Below, piece after piece: positions 1-8,064 of a DNA stretch of 64,000 nucleotides. The notes beneath the pieces were generated by a model. It saw nothing but the letters and a program-made list of their open reading frames with translations, searched no databases and was not told the DNA's origin. Origin of the DNA: Promicromonospora iranensis (lineage in GTDB: Bacteria; Actinomycetota; Actinomycetes; Actinomycetales; Cellulomonadaceae); NCBI RefSeq assembly GCF_028994775.1, contig NZ_JAJQMN010000018.1, forward strand, positions 29,036 through 93,035, in the 5' to 3' direction. The translations under genes were made by a program, and so were the position numbers. How positions within the stretch are numbered: position 1 is the first letter of the stretch; each line of letters opens with the position of its first letter.

Positions 1-1151
1 TAACGGCGGGCGGCGCCGACGAGGCTCGTCACGGCTGCGGCGAGGTCGCGCAGGCGCGGTGCGGTCCGGGCGATCAGGTCGTCCAGCTCGACCGGACCGG
101 GCGCTATAGAGAACGCGGCGGCGATACCCGCGGCGCGGGCCTGCGCCTCCGGCAGCAGCACCTGACCGGCCACGACCACCACGGGCGGCCGGGTCGGCGA
201 CGCCGCGGCGAGCTGCGCGACGCCGTCGGCCACCTTGCCGTTGACCGACTGGGAGTCGAAGGACCCCTCACCCGTGATCACCAGGTCGGCCGCGGCGAGC
301 GCCGCGGGCAGACCCACCGCCTCGGCCACGAGCACGGCGCCGGGCGTGTTCTCGGCCCCGAGCACGGCGATCAGCCCGGCGGGCACGCCGCCGGCCGCAC
401 CGGTACCGGGGATCTCGGCGACGGCGACGCCCGTCTCGCGCTCCAGGACCTCCGACCAGTGCCGCAGCGCGTCGTCGAGGAACTCCGCGTCCCCGCCCCG
501 GGCACCCTTCTGCGGACCGAACACCTGCGCCGCCCCGTGCTCGCCCACCAACGGGTTCGTGACGTCGACGGCGAGCCGCCAGCGCACCTCGCGTGCCCGC
601 GGGTGCAGCCCGGAGAGGTCGAGGGACGCTACGGAGGCCAACCCTTCCCCGCCGTCGGGCACCTGGCGGCCCTCCGCGTCGAGGAGGCGGGCACCCAGCC
701 CGGTCAGGATGCCGGAGCCGCCGTCCGTGGAGGCGGAGCCGCCCAGGCAGACCAGGATCTCGGCGACGCCCGCGTCGAGCGCGGCTCGCGCGACGTCCCC
801 GGTGCCGCGGGTGCTCGCGTGCAGCGGCTGCAGCGGCGCGTCGGACACCCCGGGCAGGCCGCTGGCCTCGGCCAGCTCGACCACGGCGGTGCTCCCGTCG
901 GGCGACACGGCCCATCGGGCCGACGCCGGCCTGCCGATCGCGTCGACGGTCGTGGTGACCAGCGCCTCACCGCCCCAGACGGCGAGCAGCGCGTCGAGCG
1001 TGCCCTCACCGCCGTCGGCCATGGGCAAGCGGGTCACGACGGCGTCCGGGGCGGCGTCCAGCACCCCGTCAGCGACGGCGGACGCGACCTCGGCAGCGGA
1101 CAGGCTGCCCTTGAACGAGTCGGGACAGACAACGACGTGCAGCGGCTCCAC
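1..1151 (-). CDS. glxK: Glycerate kinase (GlxK/GckA family), last base of stop outside window
   Basis: Phosphorylates D-glycerate to a phosphoglycerate, feeding lower glycolysis. The reading frame gives about 383 residues, the usual length of this family. It starts at a GTG (VEPLHVVVCPDSFKGSLSA) with the signature PDSFKGS at residues 9-15, a glycine-rich STDGGSG motif in the middle and TGEGSFDSQS toward the C-terminus, all typical of the family. The coding sequence reaches residue 383 at position 3, and bases 2-1 read TA on the coding strand, so the next codon is very probably TAA or TAG with its third base just outside the window. The start lies 26 nt after the alanine dehydrogenase stop, so the two are probably cotranscribed. 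It could consume D-glycerate produced by the dehydrogenases near 36.7-41.6 kb, although it is far from them. Confidence 0.9.
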   Translation of the reverse strand, partial: MEPLHVVVCPDSFKGSLSAAEVASAVADGVLDAAPDAVVTRLPMADGGEGTLDALLAVWGGEALVTTTVDAIGRPASARWAVSPDGSTAVVELAEASGLPGVSDAPLQPLHASTRGTGDVARAALDAGVAEILVCLGGSASTDGGSGILTGLGARLLDAEGRQVPDGGEGLASVASLDLSGLHPRAREVRWRLAVDVTNPLVGEHGAAQVFGPQKGARGGDAEFLDDALRHWSEVLERETGVAVAEIPGTGAAGGVPAGLIAVLGAENTPGAVLVAEAVGLPAALAAADLVITGEGSFDSQSVNGKVADGVAQLAAASPTRPPVVVVAGQVLLPEAQARAAGIAAAFSIAPGPVELDDLIARTAPRLRDLAAAVTSLVGAARR

Positions 1152-1177
1152 GCGCTGATCGTAGGCCGTCGAGGCCG

Positions 1178-2296
1178 TCAGTCGGAGAGGATTTCGGCCA
1201 CCGGAACGAGGTCGGCGCCGAACGCCTCGGCCACACCCGCGCTCGTGATGCGCCCGGCGTGCGCGTTGAGGCCGTGGGCGAGCGCCGGGTCGGCCCGCAG
1301 CGCGTCCCGCCAGCCCTTGTCCGCGAGCGCCGTGACGTACGGCAGCGTCGCGTTCGTCAGGGCCCGGGTCGCCGTCACGGGTACGGCGCCGGGCATGTTC
1401 GCCACGCAGTAGTAGAGCGTGTCGTGCACGGCGAAGGTCGGGGCGTCGTGCGTGGTTGGGTGCGAGTGCTCGAAGCAGCCGCCCTGGTCGATGGCGATGT
1501 CGACGAGCACGGCGCCGGGCTTCATGGCCTTGACCATGGCGTCGGTCACGAGCTTGGGCGCGGCGGCGCCGGGGATCAGGACCGAACCGATGACCAGGTC
1601 CGCGGTCTCGAGCTGTTCGGCGACCTCGTACGTCGTGGACGCGCGGGTGGCCAGCGCCCCGCCGAACTGCACCTCGAGCTGCCGCAGCCGAGGGATGGAG
1701 ATGTCCAGGATGGTGACGTCGGCGCCCATGCCGAGCGCGTTGGCCGCCGCGTGCTCGCCGGCGACGCCGCCTCCGATGACGACGACCTTGGCCTTGGGCG
1801 TGCCGGCCACTCCGCCCATCAACACGCCTGTACCGCCCTGGGGACGCATCAGGTGGTAGGCCCCCACCTGCGCGGACAACCGCCCGGCGACCTCGCTCAT
1901 GGGGCTGAGCAGCGGCAGGGAGCGGTCGGGCAGCTGGACCGTCTCGTACGCGATGGCGGTGGTGCCGGCCGCGAGCAGCGCGTCGGTGCACGACGCGGAC
2001 GCTGCGAGGTGGAGGTACGTGAAGAGGGTCAGGTCGGGCCGCATCAGTGCGTACTCGGGCTCTATCGGTTCCTTGACCTTGACCAGCAGGTCGACCGTGC
2101 CCCACACCTCCTCGGCGGTGGCGGCGATCCGCGCACCGGCGAGCCGGTACGCGTCGTCGTCGAAGCCGGATCCCTGCCCTGCACCGGCCTGCACCAGCAC
2201 GTCGTGGCCGCGGCGGACCAGCTCGTGGGTGCCGGCAGGCGTGAGCGCGACCCGGCTCTCGTTGTTCTTGATCTCCGTGGGGACGCCGACGTTCAT
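1178..2296 (-). CDS. ald: Alanine dehydrogenase
   Basis: Catalyses NAD-dependent reversible deamination of L-alanine to pyruvate and ammonia. The 372-residue length is exactly typical. Starting at MNVGVPTEIKNNE, the catalytic Lys75 (in KVKEP) and His96 (in YLHLAAS) fall at their canonical numbers, which supports this ATG over one 14 codons upstream. The NAD-binding Rossmann motif IGGGVAG is at about residues 174-180. Transcribed divergently from a LysR-type regulator with an 86-bp gap holding a perfect 12-bp palindrome, so control by that regulator is likely. The familiar actinobacterial ald regulator AldR is an Lrp-type protein, so a LysR partner is a variation. Glycerate kinase follows closely downstream. 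Confidence 0.95.
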   Translation of the reverse strand: MNVGVPTEIKNNESRVALTPAGTHELVRRGHDVLVQAGAGQGSGFDDDAYRLAGARIAATAEEVWGTVDLLVKVKEPIEPEYALMRPDLTLFTYLHLAASASCTDALLAAGTTAIAYETVQLPDRSLPLLSPMSEVAGRLSAQVGAYHLMRPQGGTGVLMGGVAGTPKAKVVVIGGGVAGEHAAANALGMGADVTILDISIPRLRQLEVQFGGALATRASTTYEVAEQLETADLVIGSVLIPGAAAPKLVTDAMVKAMKPGAVLVDIAIDQGGCFEHSHPTTHDAPTFAVHDTLYYCVANMPGAVPVTATRALTNATLPYVTALADKGWRDALRADPALAHGLNAHAGRITSAGVAEAFGADLVPVAEILSD

Positions 2297-2361
2297 AAGG
2301 TGACGGTAATCACGTTGCGGTGTACGGGTCCAGGCCACGTTCCCGAATAGAATGTTCGGCC

Positions 2362-2373
2362 GTTGTGCACAAC
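2362..2373. promoter_or_regulatory. Candidate operator between ald and lysR
   Basis: A perfect 12-bp palindrome, GTTGTGCACAAC, lies 9 bp before the ATG of the LysR-type gene and 66 bp upstream of the ald start. Its position over the translation-initiation region of the regulator suggests autoregulation together with control of ald. Function is inferred from position and symmetry only. Confidence 0.4.
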
Positions 2374-2382
2374 AATGGGCGA

Positions 2383-3282
2383 ATGCTCAACCCCTGGCGG
2401 CTACGCCTCCTGCACCAGCTGCACCTGCTCGGCACCGTTCGCGCCGTGGCCGACGCGGCCCACATGAGCCCGTCGAGCGTCTCCCAGCAGCTGGCGACGC
2501 TGGAGACCGAGTCGAAGGCGCAGCTCTTCGAGCGGGTCGGACGGCGCATCCGGCTGACCCCGGCCGGTGTCACGCTCGCGGGCCACGCCTCCGACATCCT
2601 CGACCGGATCGCCGCGGCGGAGGCCGATATCGCGGGCCTGCACTCGGAGGCCACCGGCGTGGTGCGGCTCGCCGCGTTCACCAGCGCCTTCCATGGCATC
2701 GTGGTGCCCGCCGTCGCCGCCCTCGCCGAGGAGCACCCGCGCATCACGGTGGAGCTCACCGAGGCGGAACCCCTGGTCAGCCGCCCTGCACTGCAGCGCG
2801 GCGAGGTGGACGTCGCCGTCTGCGCGGACTTCCCGGACGCGCCCGTCCCGCCCGACGCCGACCTCAGCCGCCTACCGCTGACGGGCGACCGCGTGGTGCT
2901 CGTGACGGCTCGCGACACGCCCACCGGCGCGCGCTCGGGCCGGGTCGACCTGGCCGCTCTCGCGGACGAGCCGTGGGCGTTCGAGCATCCCGGCGCCCAC
3001 CTCGCCGACCTGGCCGAGCGCCTCTGCCGCCGCGCCGGCTTCACGCCGCGGACCGTTGCCCGGTTCGAGAGCCACGGCACGCTGCTCAGCCATGTCGAGG
3101 CGGGACTGTCGGTCACGCTGCTGCCGCTGCTCGCCGTCCACGATCGATATACGGTGCGCACGCTGGACCTCATCGACCCGCCCCGGAGGGACATCCACCT
3201 CGTGGTCCGCCGCACCACCATGGACCGGGCCGCCGTACGCGTGGTGGTGGAGGCGCTCCGGTATCAGGCGCGATCGGCCTGA
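2383..3282 (+). CDS. LysR-family transcriptional regulator (divergent from ald)
   Basis: A 299-residue LysR-type regulator. The N-terminus (LLHQLHLLGTVRAVADAAHM, then SPSSVSQQLATLE) is the winged helix-turn-helix over about residues 8-60, followed by a substrate-binding-like effector domain. The ATG at MLNPWRLRLL is chosen because the helix-turn-helix then begins at the usual position; frames opening earlier would run through the divergent promoter. It sits head to head with ald and ends 7 bp before the stop of a convergent MarR gene. Divergent LysR genes commonly control their neighbour and themselves, so ald is the natural target. The effector is not known from sequence. Confidence 0.88.
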   Translation: MLNPWRLRLLHQLHLLGTVRAVADAAHMSPSSVSQQLATLETESKAQLFERVGRRIRLTPAGVTLAGHASDILDRIAAAEADIAGLHSEATGVVRLAAFTSAFHGIVVPAVAALAEEHPRITVELTEAEPLVSRPALQRGEVDVAVCADFPDAPVPPDADLSRLPLTGDRVVLVTARDTPTGARSGRVDLAALADEPWAFEHPGAHLADLAERLCRRAGFTPRTVARFESHGTLLSHVEAGLSVTLLPLLAVHDRYTVRTLDLIDPPRRDIHLVVRRTTMDRAAVRVVVEALRYQARSA

Positions 3283-3289
3283 GGCCCCG

Positions 3290-3757
3290 TCAGAAGTCGT
3301 CGATGTCCGCCTGAGCGGCGCGCAGCGTCTCCGTCAGCTCGCGCAGCCGCGTGAGATCCTCCGCGTCCATCGCGGGAGCCACGTAGTGCGCTATCGACCG
3401 CACGTGGCGGCGCCCGAGCTCCTTCTGGGTGGCCGAACCCTCGTCGGTCAGGCTCACCAGCACGCCGCGCCCGTCGTCCGGCGACGGATGCCTGCGCACC
3501 AGGCCGCGCTTCTCGAGCCGCTCCACCATGCGCGACAGCGATGACTGGGCCATGAGGATGTTCTCGTTCAGCTCGCGCAGGCGCAGCGTCTCCCCCGGAG
3601 CGAGAGCGAGCGTGAACAGCACGTCGTACTCCCGCATGCTCAGATCGCCCCAGATGTCGTCCGCCAAGAGCCGGCGCATCACCGTCACCTGGGCACGGAA
3701 CAGCGACTCCCATGCTTCGGCGGCCTCGCGAGCCGACGGCGCACGTCGCTCAGTCAT
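3290..3757 (-). CDS. MarR-family transcriptional regulator
   Basis: A 155-residue winged-helix regulator. MREYDVLFTLALAPGETLRLRELNENI contains the start of the DNA-binding fold, AQSSLSRMVERLEKRGLV is the recognition helix region, and the DGRGVLVSLTDEG segment is the beta-wing, a typical MarR order. The start MTERRAPS has a GAGAGG ribosome site 8 nt upstream (after which GCGCTG precedes the ATG); an ATG 6 codons earlier overlaps that site and is less likely. Its neighbours are a convergent LysR gene 7 bp away and a prenyltransferase gene, neither an obvious target. The ligand is unknown. Confidence 0.85.
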   Translation of the reverse strand: MTERRAPSAREAAEAWESLFRAQVTVMRRLLADDIWGDLSMREYDVLFTLALAPGETLRLRELNENILMAQSSLSRMVERLEKRGLVRRHPSPDDGRGVLVSLTDEGSATQKELGRRHVRSIAHYVAPAMDAEDLTRLRELTETLRAAQADIDDF

Positions 3758-3890
3758 CAGCGCCCCTCTCGTCATCCACGGCACGCTACCCGACTGAACT
3801 TTCGCTTACCTACCTGGGCGCGTGGTGGCGAATTTCACCATGTCGAATATCGGCGACACGGGCGTCATGACCCCCTCGAGCGACCCGTCC

Positions 3891-4652
3891 TCAGCGTCCG
3901 AGCCGACGCTCCCGGAGCGAGAAGTCGCGCAGTGCGCGCAGGAAGTCGACGCGCCGGAACGCGGGCCAGTAGGCCTCGCAGAAATAGAACTCGGTGTGCT
4001 GGCTCTGCCACATCAGGAACCCGCCGATGCGCTGTTCCCCCGAGGTCCGGATGACCAGCTCCGGGTCCGGCTGCCCCTTCGTGTACAGGTGCTCCGCGAT
4101 GTGCTCGACGTCTATCGACTCAGCGAGGTCCGCGAGCGTGGCCCCGTCCTTCGCGCGCTCGGTGAGGTAGGAGCGGACGGCGTCGGCGATCTCCGTGCGG
4201 CCGCCGTACCCGATCGCGACGTTGACCTGGAGACCCTTCACGCCCGCCGTGCGGTCCGCGGCCGCGCGCAGTGCGGCGGCCAGGCGGGCCGGCAGCAGGT
4301 CGAGCCGTCCGATGACGCGCAGGCGCCAGCGACCGGACTCCGCGAGGTCCGACACGGCGTCCTCGATGATGTCGAGAAGGTTGCTCAGCTCATCGGCCGA
4401 CCGGCTCAGGTTGTCCGTGGACAGCATCCACAGCGTGACGACCTCGATACCCAGCGACTCGGCCCAGCCCAGGAACTCGGTGATCTTGTCGGCGCCCCGA
4501 CGGTGCCCCGTCGCCGCCGTCTCGCCGAAGGAGCGCGCCCAGCGGCGATTGCCGTCGAGCATCACGCCGATGTGCCGGGGCAGCGTCGCGCCGTGCAGGG
4601 CGGACGCGAGGCGACGCTCGTAGAGGCGGTACAGCGGGCTGGGCAGGCGCAC
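3891..4652 (-). CDS. Short cis-prenyltransferase (isoprenyl diphosphate synthase, UppS superfamily)
   Basis: Condenses isopentenyl diphosphate with an allylic diphosphate in the Z configuration. The 253-residue protein starts at a GTG preceded by GAGG. It carries the signature HIGVMLDGNRRWAR at residues 27-40 with the catalytic Asp33, and RTSGEQRIGGFLMWQ in the C-terminal third, which binds the diphosphate of isopentenyl diphosphate. Its divergent partner is a hemolysin III gene, the same arrangement as Rv1085c/Rv1086 in M. tuberculosis, where Rv1086 is a short-chain Z-farnesyl diphosphate synthase supplying decaprenyl phosphate synthesis. The same role is inferred; a longer-chain undecaprenyl synthase activity cannot be excluded from sequence. 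Confidence 0.88.
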   Translation of the reverse strand: MRLPSPLYRLYERRLASALHGATLPRHIGVMLDGNRRWARSFGETAATGHRRGADKITEFLGWAESLGIEVVTLWMLSTDNLSRSADELSNLLDIIEDAVSDLAESGRWRLRVIGRLDLLPARLAAALRAAADRTAGVKGLQVNVAIGYGGRTEIADAVRSYLTERAKDGATLADLAESIDVEHIAEHLYTKGQPDPELVIRTSGEQRIGGFLMWQSQHTEFYFCEAYWPAFRRVDFLRALRDFSLRERRLGR

Positions 4653-4834
4653 GAATACCTCAGTGGGTCCGGGGCCGTGGACCGCGAGACGCGGTCCGCA
4701 CGGCAGCTCTGGCGGCCGGGTGACACCCGGCAGGACGTGGACAAAGGTACCCCCCGAACGCGCGCGTTCCGGCGCATCGGCGCCCTTCCGGGACGCCGGA
4801 CGGGCGACTCCCGCCAACCCGGCGCAGTATCTTC

Positions 4835-4897
4835 ACAAGGCCCTTGTCAAGGGGGCGGCCAGCGAACCTACGCTAGAGTAAGTTACGCAACCGTAGG
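4835..4897. promoter_or_regulatory. Divergent regulatory region with two inverted repeats (prenyltransferase/hemolysin III)
   Basis: The 309-bp gap between the prenyltransferase and hemolysin III genes contains no convincing gene. It holds a perfect 6-1-6 inverted repeat, ACAAGG-C-CCTTGT (4835-4847), and a second element in which CCTACG (4867-4872) pairs with CGTAGG (4892-4897), with an inner TACG-N4-CGTA at 4884-4895. A loose promoter, TTGTCA (4844) and TACGCT (4869) 19 bp apart, points toward hemolysin III. These look like operators for an unidentified, probably TetR-like regulator. Confidence 0.35.
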
Positions 4898-4961
4898 TAG
4901 CGTCCCGGTCCACGAAGGGCGCCGGTTGCCGAACGAATTGCCGAACGAAGAGGAGAGCAGC

Positions 4962-5753
4962 GTGCGAGCACCCACGGACGAGCCCGACCACTCGGCCGGC
5001 CGCTCGGACGAGGACACGAGCAAGCTCACCGACCGGCTCGACGACGTGCGGGACCGGGCGGGCGACGTCGTACAGGACATCTCCGACTCGGTATCGACCA
5101 CCGTGGAGAAGGTCGAGCAGAAGATCAAGCCGCGCCTGCGCGGCTGGATCCACGCGGGGACGTTCCCGCTCGCCCTCGTGGCGAGCATCGTCCTGGTCGT
5201 GCTCGCCCCGACCGTGCCGGGCAAGGTCTCCGCGTCCGTCTTCGGCCTGAGCGCCTGCCTGCTGTTCGGTGTCTCCGCGGTCTACCACCGCGGCAACTGG
5301 TCACCCCGGGCCGACGCCGTCCTGCGCCGCCTCGACCACACGAACATCTTCCTCATCATCGCGGGCACCTACACACCGCTCGCGGTCCTGCTCCTCCCCC
5401 GCGACCAGGGGACGGTGCTGCTCTGGCTGGTGTGGAGCGGCGCGCTGCTCGGACTGCTGGCCCGCGTCTTCTGGCTCAACGCCCCCCGCTGGGTCTACGT
5501 GCCGGTCTACCTCGCGCTCGGCTGGGTGGCCGTGGCGTACATGGGCCAGTTCTGGGCCACCGGCGGCCCGGCCGTCGTCTGGCTCATCCTTGCGGGCGGC
5601 CTGGCCTACACGGCCGGCGCGATCGTCTACGGCACCAAGAAGCCCGACCCGAGCCCTACCTGGTTCGGCTTCCACGAGATCTTCCACGTGCTCACCGTGG
5701 TCGGCTTCGTCTGCCACCTGGTCGCCATCTACCTGGCCAACCTCGCGATCTGA
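4962..5753 (+). CDS. Hemolysin III family (TrhA/PAQR) membrane protein
   Basis: A 263-residue membrane protein of the PAQR/hemolysin III superfamily. The first about 70 residues are acidic and soluble (DEPDHSAGRSDED), with a segment DDVRDRAGDVVQDISDSV likely helical; about seven membrane helices follow. Family motifs are visible: SAVYHRGNW, HTNIFLIIAGTYTP and FGFHEIFHVLTVVGFVCH, whose Ser, His and Asp form the proposed metal site. The GTG start is preceded by AGGAGAG. The family is linked to membrane lipid homeostasis rather than demonstrated haemolysis. It is convergent with the nitrilase gene (15-bp gap) and divergent from the cis-prenyltransferase. Confidence 0.88.
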   Translation: MRAPTDEPDHSAGRSDEDTSKLTDRLDDVRDRAGDVVQDISDSVSTTVEKVEQKIKPRLRGWIHAGTFPLALVASIVLVVLAPTVPGKVSASVFGLSACLLFGVSAVYHRGNWSPRADAVLRRLDHTNIFLIIAGTYTPLAVLLLPRDQGTVLLWLVWSGALLGLLARVFWLNAPRWVYVPVYLALGWVAVAYMGQFWATGGPAVVWLILAGGLAYTAGAIVYGTKKPDPSPTWFGFHEIFHVLTVVGFVCHLVAIYLANLAI

Positions 5754-5768
5754 CCACCCCGCGGGCTC

Positions 5769-6560
5769 TCATGCGCCCGTGGGAACCACCGTGTAGCGCC
5801 GGTTCGCCAGCGACGGGTTCGTCCTGCGGACCGCGGCGAGCGGAGCGGGGTCCAGGTCGACGGTGCGGTACGCCTGCTCGTCACCCATCTCCAGTCCGAC
5901 GACGCCGTCCGGCCCCGCCAGGAGCGTGCGCCCCGTGACGCCCTTGCCCGTCATGCCGACGCCGATCACCACCGCGGTGTTCTCGATCGCCCGCGCCTGG
6001 AGCAGCGTGCGCCAGTGGTCGGCCTTGAGCGGGCCGGCGACCCAGGCGGCCGGGTAGACCAGCACGTCCGCTCCGGCGTCGACCACGCGGCGGGCCGACT
6101 CCGGGAACCGCAGGTCGTAGCAGGTCAGCACCCCGAAGGTGAGCCCGCCCAGGCGCAGGGTGACCGGCTCGGCGTCCGCGGGGCCGGGCTCGAGCAGGTC
6201 CGACTCCTGGTACCCGAACGCGTCGTACAGGTGCACCTTGCGGTAGACGCCCGCGAGCTCGCCGGCGCCGTCGACGACGACCAGGGCGTTCACCGCGCGG
6301 ACCCCGTCGGAGCCGGGCAGCGTGACGCCGGCGATCACGGCGAGCCCGTGCTTGCGCGCCCTGTCCCGCAGGAGTGTGACGAACGGTCCGTCGAGCGGCT
6401 CCGCGTGCTTCGGCCCGACGCCGTGCGGGTCGTAGCCGGACGCGTACTCCGGCAGCACGAGCAGGTCGGCCTTGGCCCGCGCCGCCACCTTGAACGCGTC
6501 GAGCGCGGTCTGGCGGTTGGCGCCGTGGTCGTCGGTGACGGCCACCTGGGCGACCGTCAC
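5769..6560 (-). CDS. Carbon-nitrogen hydrolase (nitrilase superfamily)
   Basis: A 263-residue amidase-type hydrolase with the full catalytic triad when started at the GTG of VTVAQVAVTDD: Glu38 in LPEYASG, Lys108 in YRKVHLYD and Cys147 in LTCYDLRFPE. The GTG has CCGGAG 8 nt upstream; an alternative GTG would overlap the upstream gene's stop by 8 nt and add 29 residues. The triad and CYDLRFPE motif resemble the omega-amidase/Nit branch, so small omega-amide or deaminated-glutathione-like substrates are plausible, though for a mycothiol-producing organism this is speculative. It occupies the place of Rv1084 in the otherwise syntenic mycobacterial block. Confidence 0.88.
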   Translation of the reverse strand: MTVAQVAVTDDHGANRQTALDAFKVAARAKADLLVLPEYASGYDPHGVGPKHAEPLDGPFVTLLRDRARKHGLAVIAGVTLPGSDGVRAVNALVVVDGAGELAGVYRKVHLYDAFGYQESDLLEPGPADAEPVTLRLGGLTFGVLTCYDLRFPESARRVVDAGADVLVYPAAWVAGPLKADHWRTLLQARAIENTAVVIGVGMTGKGVTGRTLLAGPDGVVGLEMGDEQAYRTVDLDPAPLAAVRRTNPSLANRRYTVVPTGA

Positions 6561-6597
6561 GCGGACAACTCCGGCGACGGTGGCCCGCTCGGCCTGA

Positions 6598-7008
6598 TCA
6601 GTCACCCGAGCCGCCACCGTCCCCGCCCGACGAACCACTGCCGCCGGATGCCGAGCCGCCCGCGTCGGACGTCCCGGACGTACCACCCGCGTCGGGGGTG
6701 CTCGCGTCGTCGGGCTCCTTGGCGGCGGGGGCCGTGTCGCCGTTCGAGTCGGCCCGACGGAAGCTGACGACCTGCGGGGCCGGGACCGGCAGGCCCTGCT
6801 GGCGGGCGTTGTGACCTGCCTGGCGCAGGTGCTTGCTCATGTTCAGGAACAACAGCACGCACGCGATCGCCAGCGCGAAGGTGACGATGAAGCCGATGAG
6901 CCCCGGCGAGACCTGCCACTCCTCCAGGCCCGGGCGGAGCGTGCCCTCGGTGGGGTTGGGTGACGGCTCCGTCGCGAGAGCGATCGCGCCGGCTGCCAGG
7001 CGGCTCAT
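6598..7008 (-). CDS. Small single-span membrane protein downstream of mca
   Basis: A 136-residue protein with no recognised enzyme domain. It has a short N-terminal Ala-rich stretch, one strong hydrophobic helix (GLIGFIVTFALAIACVLLFL, about residues 36-55), a basic MSKHLRQAGHNARQQG segment immediately after it, and a disordered tail rich in Gly, Ser, Asp and Pro. The ATG overlaps the mca stop (ATGA), implying translational coupling. A small membrane protein occupies the same place next to mca in mycobacteria (Rv1083), so a conserved but undefined link to mycothiol metabolism is inferred. The stop is followed within 38 nt by the nitrilase start. Confidence 0.75.
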   Translation of the reverse strand: MSRLAAGAIALATEPSPNPTEGTLRPGLEEWQVSPGLIGFIVTFALAIACVLLFLNMSKHLRQAGHNARQQGLPVPAPQVVSFRRADSNGDTAPAAKEPDDASTPDAGGTSGTSDAGGSASGGSGSSGGDGGGSGD

Positions 7009-7925
7009 GCGGGGACCTCCGACCGGACGCCCTCGAACAGGTCCTCCTCGTACTCACCCTCAGCGCGCTCGGGCAGCGGCACACGGGACTCCGCGAGCTC
7101 GTACTCGTCCCACGGCCACACGTCGACCTCGAGGTCGCGCGGCACCGCGAAGAAGAAGCCCTTGGGGTCGATCTGCGAGGCGTGCGCCATCAGGGCGGCG
7201 TCCCGGTTCGTGAAGTAGTCGGCGACGGGGACCAGCGTGGTCACCTGGCGCTCCGGGATCTCGCGGGCGTCGCGTGACTCGACCCAGTCGCCGAAGGGTG
7301 ACTCGAGGCCGGCGCCCTCCATCGCCTCGTGCACCGCACGGATGCGCTTCATCGAGAAGCCGTGGTTGTAGTAGAGCTTGAGCGGCTCCCAGGGCTCCCC
7401 CGCGCCGGGGTACCGGTCCGGGTCGCCCGCCGCGGCGAACGCCTCGAACGACACCTCGTGGCACTTGATGTGGTCGGGGTGCGGGTAGCCACCCGACGGG
7501 TCGTACGTCGTGATGACGTGCGGCCGGAACTCACGGACAGCCTGCACCAGCGGCGCCGCGGCCTCCTCCAGCGGTACCAGCGCGAAGCAACCCTCGGGGA
7601 GCGGAGGCAGCGGGTCGCCCTCGGGCAGTCCCGAGTCCACGAAGCCCAGCCACTGCTGACGCACACCCAGCGCCTCGGCGGCCTGGGCCATCTCCAGCCG
7701 GCGTACCGCGCGGCGGCCCTCGACCGACTCGAACTCGTGGCCCGCGGGTACCTCGAACGACGGGTTCAGGATGTCGCCCCGTTCGCCCCCGGTGCATGTG
7801 ACGACGAGGACCTCCACCCCCTCTGCGGCGTAGCGGGCCATCGTGGCGGCCCCCTTGCTCGACTCGTCGTCCGGGTGCGCGTGCACCGCCATCAGACGGA
7901 GCGGCTCGCGCTCGGGTACGGACAC
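7005..7925 (-). CDS. mca: Mycothiol S-conjugate amidase
   Basis: Zinc amidase that cleaves mycothiol S-conjugates to a mercapturic acid and GlcN-inositol, a detoxification step specific to actinomycetes. The 306-residue protein starts at a GTG with the strong site AGGAGG 6 nt upstream. The metal-binding HAHPDDE sits at residues 15-21 and GGYPHPDHIKCHE supplies further metal ligands, as in the LmbE/PIG-L superfamily. The AVHAHPDDESSKG form and long acidic C-terminus match Mca rather than the paralogous deacetylase MshB. It is coupled to the small membrane protein gene downstream and divergent from the DUF4307 gene. A 15-bp tandem repeat lies just upstream. Confidence 0.93.
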   Translation of the reverse strand: MSVPEREPLRLMAVHAHPDDESSKGAATMARYAAEGVEVLVVTCTGGERGDILNPSFEVPAGHEFESVEGRRAVRRLEMAQAAEALGVRQQWLGFVDSGLPEGDPLPPLPEGCFALVPLEEAAAPLVQAVREFRPHVITTYDPSGGYPHPDHIKCHEVSFEAFAAAGDPDRYPGAGEPWEPLKLYYNHGFSMKRIRAVHEAMEGAGLESPFGDWVESRDAREIPERQVTTLVPVADYFTNRDAALMAHASQIDPKGFFFAVPRDLEVDVWPWDEYELAESRVPLPERAEGEYEEDLFEGVRSEVPA

Positions 7926-7935
7926 TGGGTCCTCC

Positions 7936-7978
7936 TGTGTGGGATGAGGCTGTGTGGGATGAGGCTGCGTGGGATGAC
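7936..7978. repeat. 15-bp tandem repeat in the mca leader
   Basis: The unit TGTGTGGGATGAGGC recurs with a 15-bp period for nearly three copies, the third truncated at GGGATGAC. It begins about 11 bp upstream of the mca GTG, in the divergent mca/DUF4307 promoter region. Copy number could vary between strains; any effect on expression is unknown. Confidence 0.6.
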
Positions 7979-8064
7979 TACTGGGACAATCACTCACATG
8001 GACCATGATGGTCCAGGGACAATCTTGCTACGAACCACTGACACCTCGAACCGAGCGAGCCGTG

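Noticed and set aside
3822..5753. A 643-codon plus frame that seems to fuse a large N-terminal domain to hemolysin III.
   Set aside because: Its first 380 codons are antisense to the cis-prenyltransferase. A GTG with AGGAGAG at 4962 gives the normal hemolysin III length.
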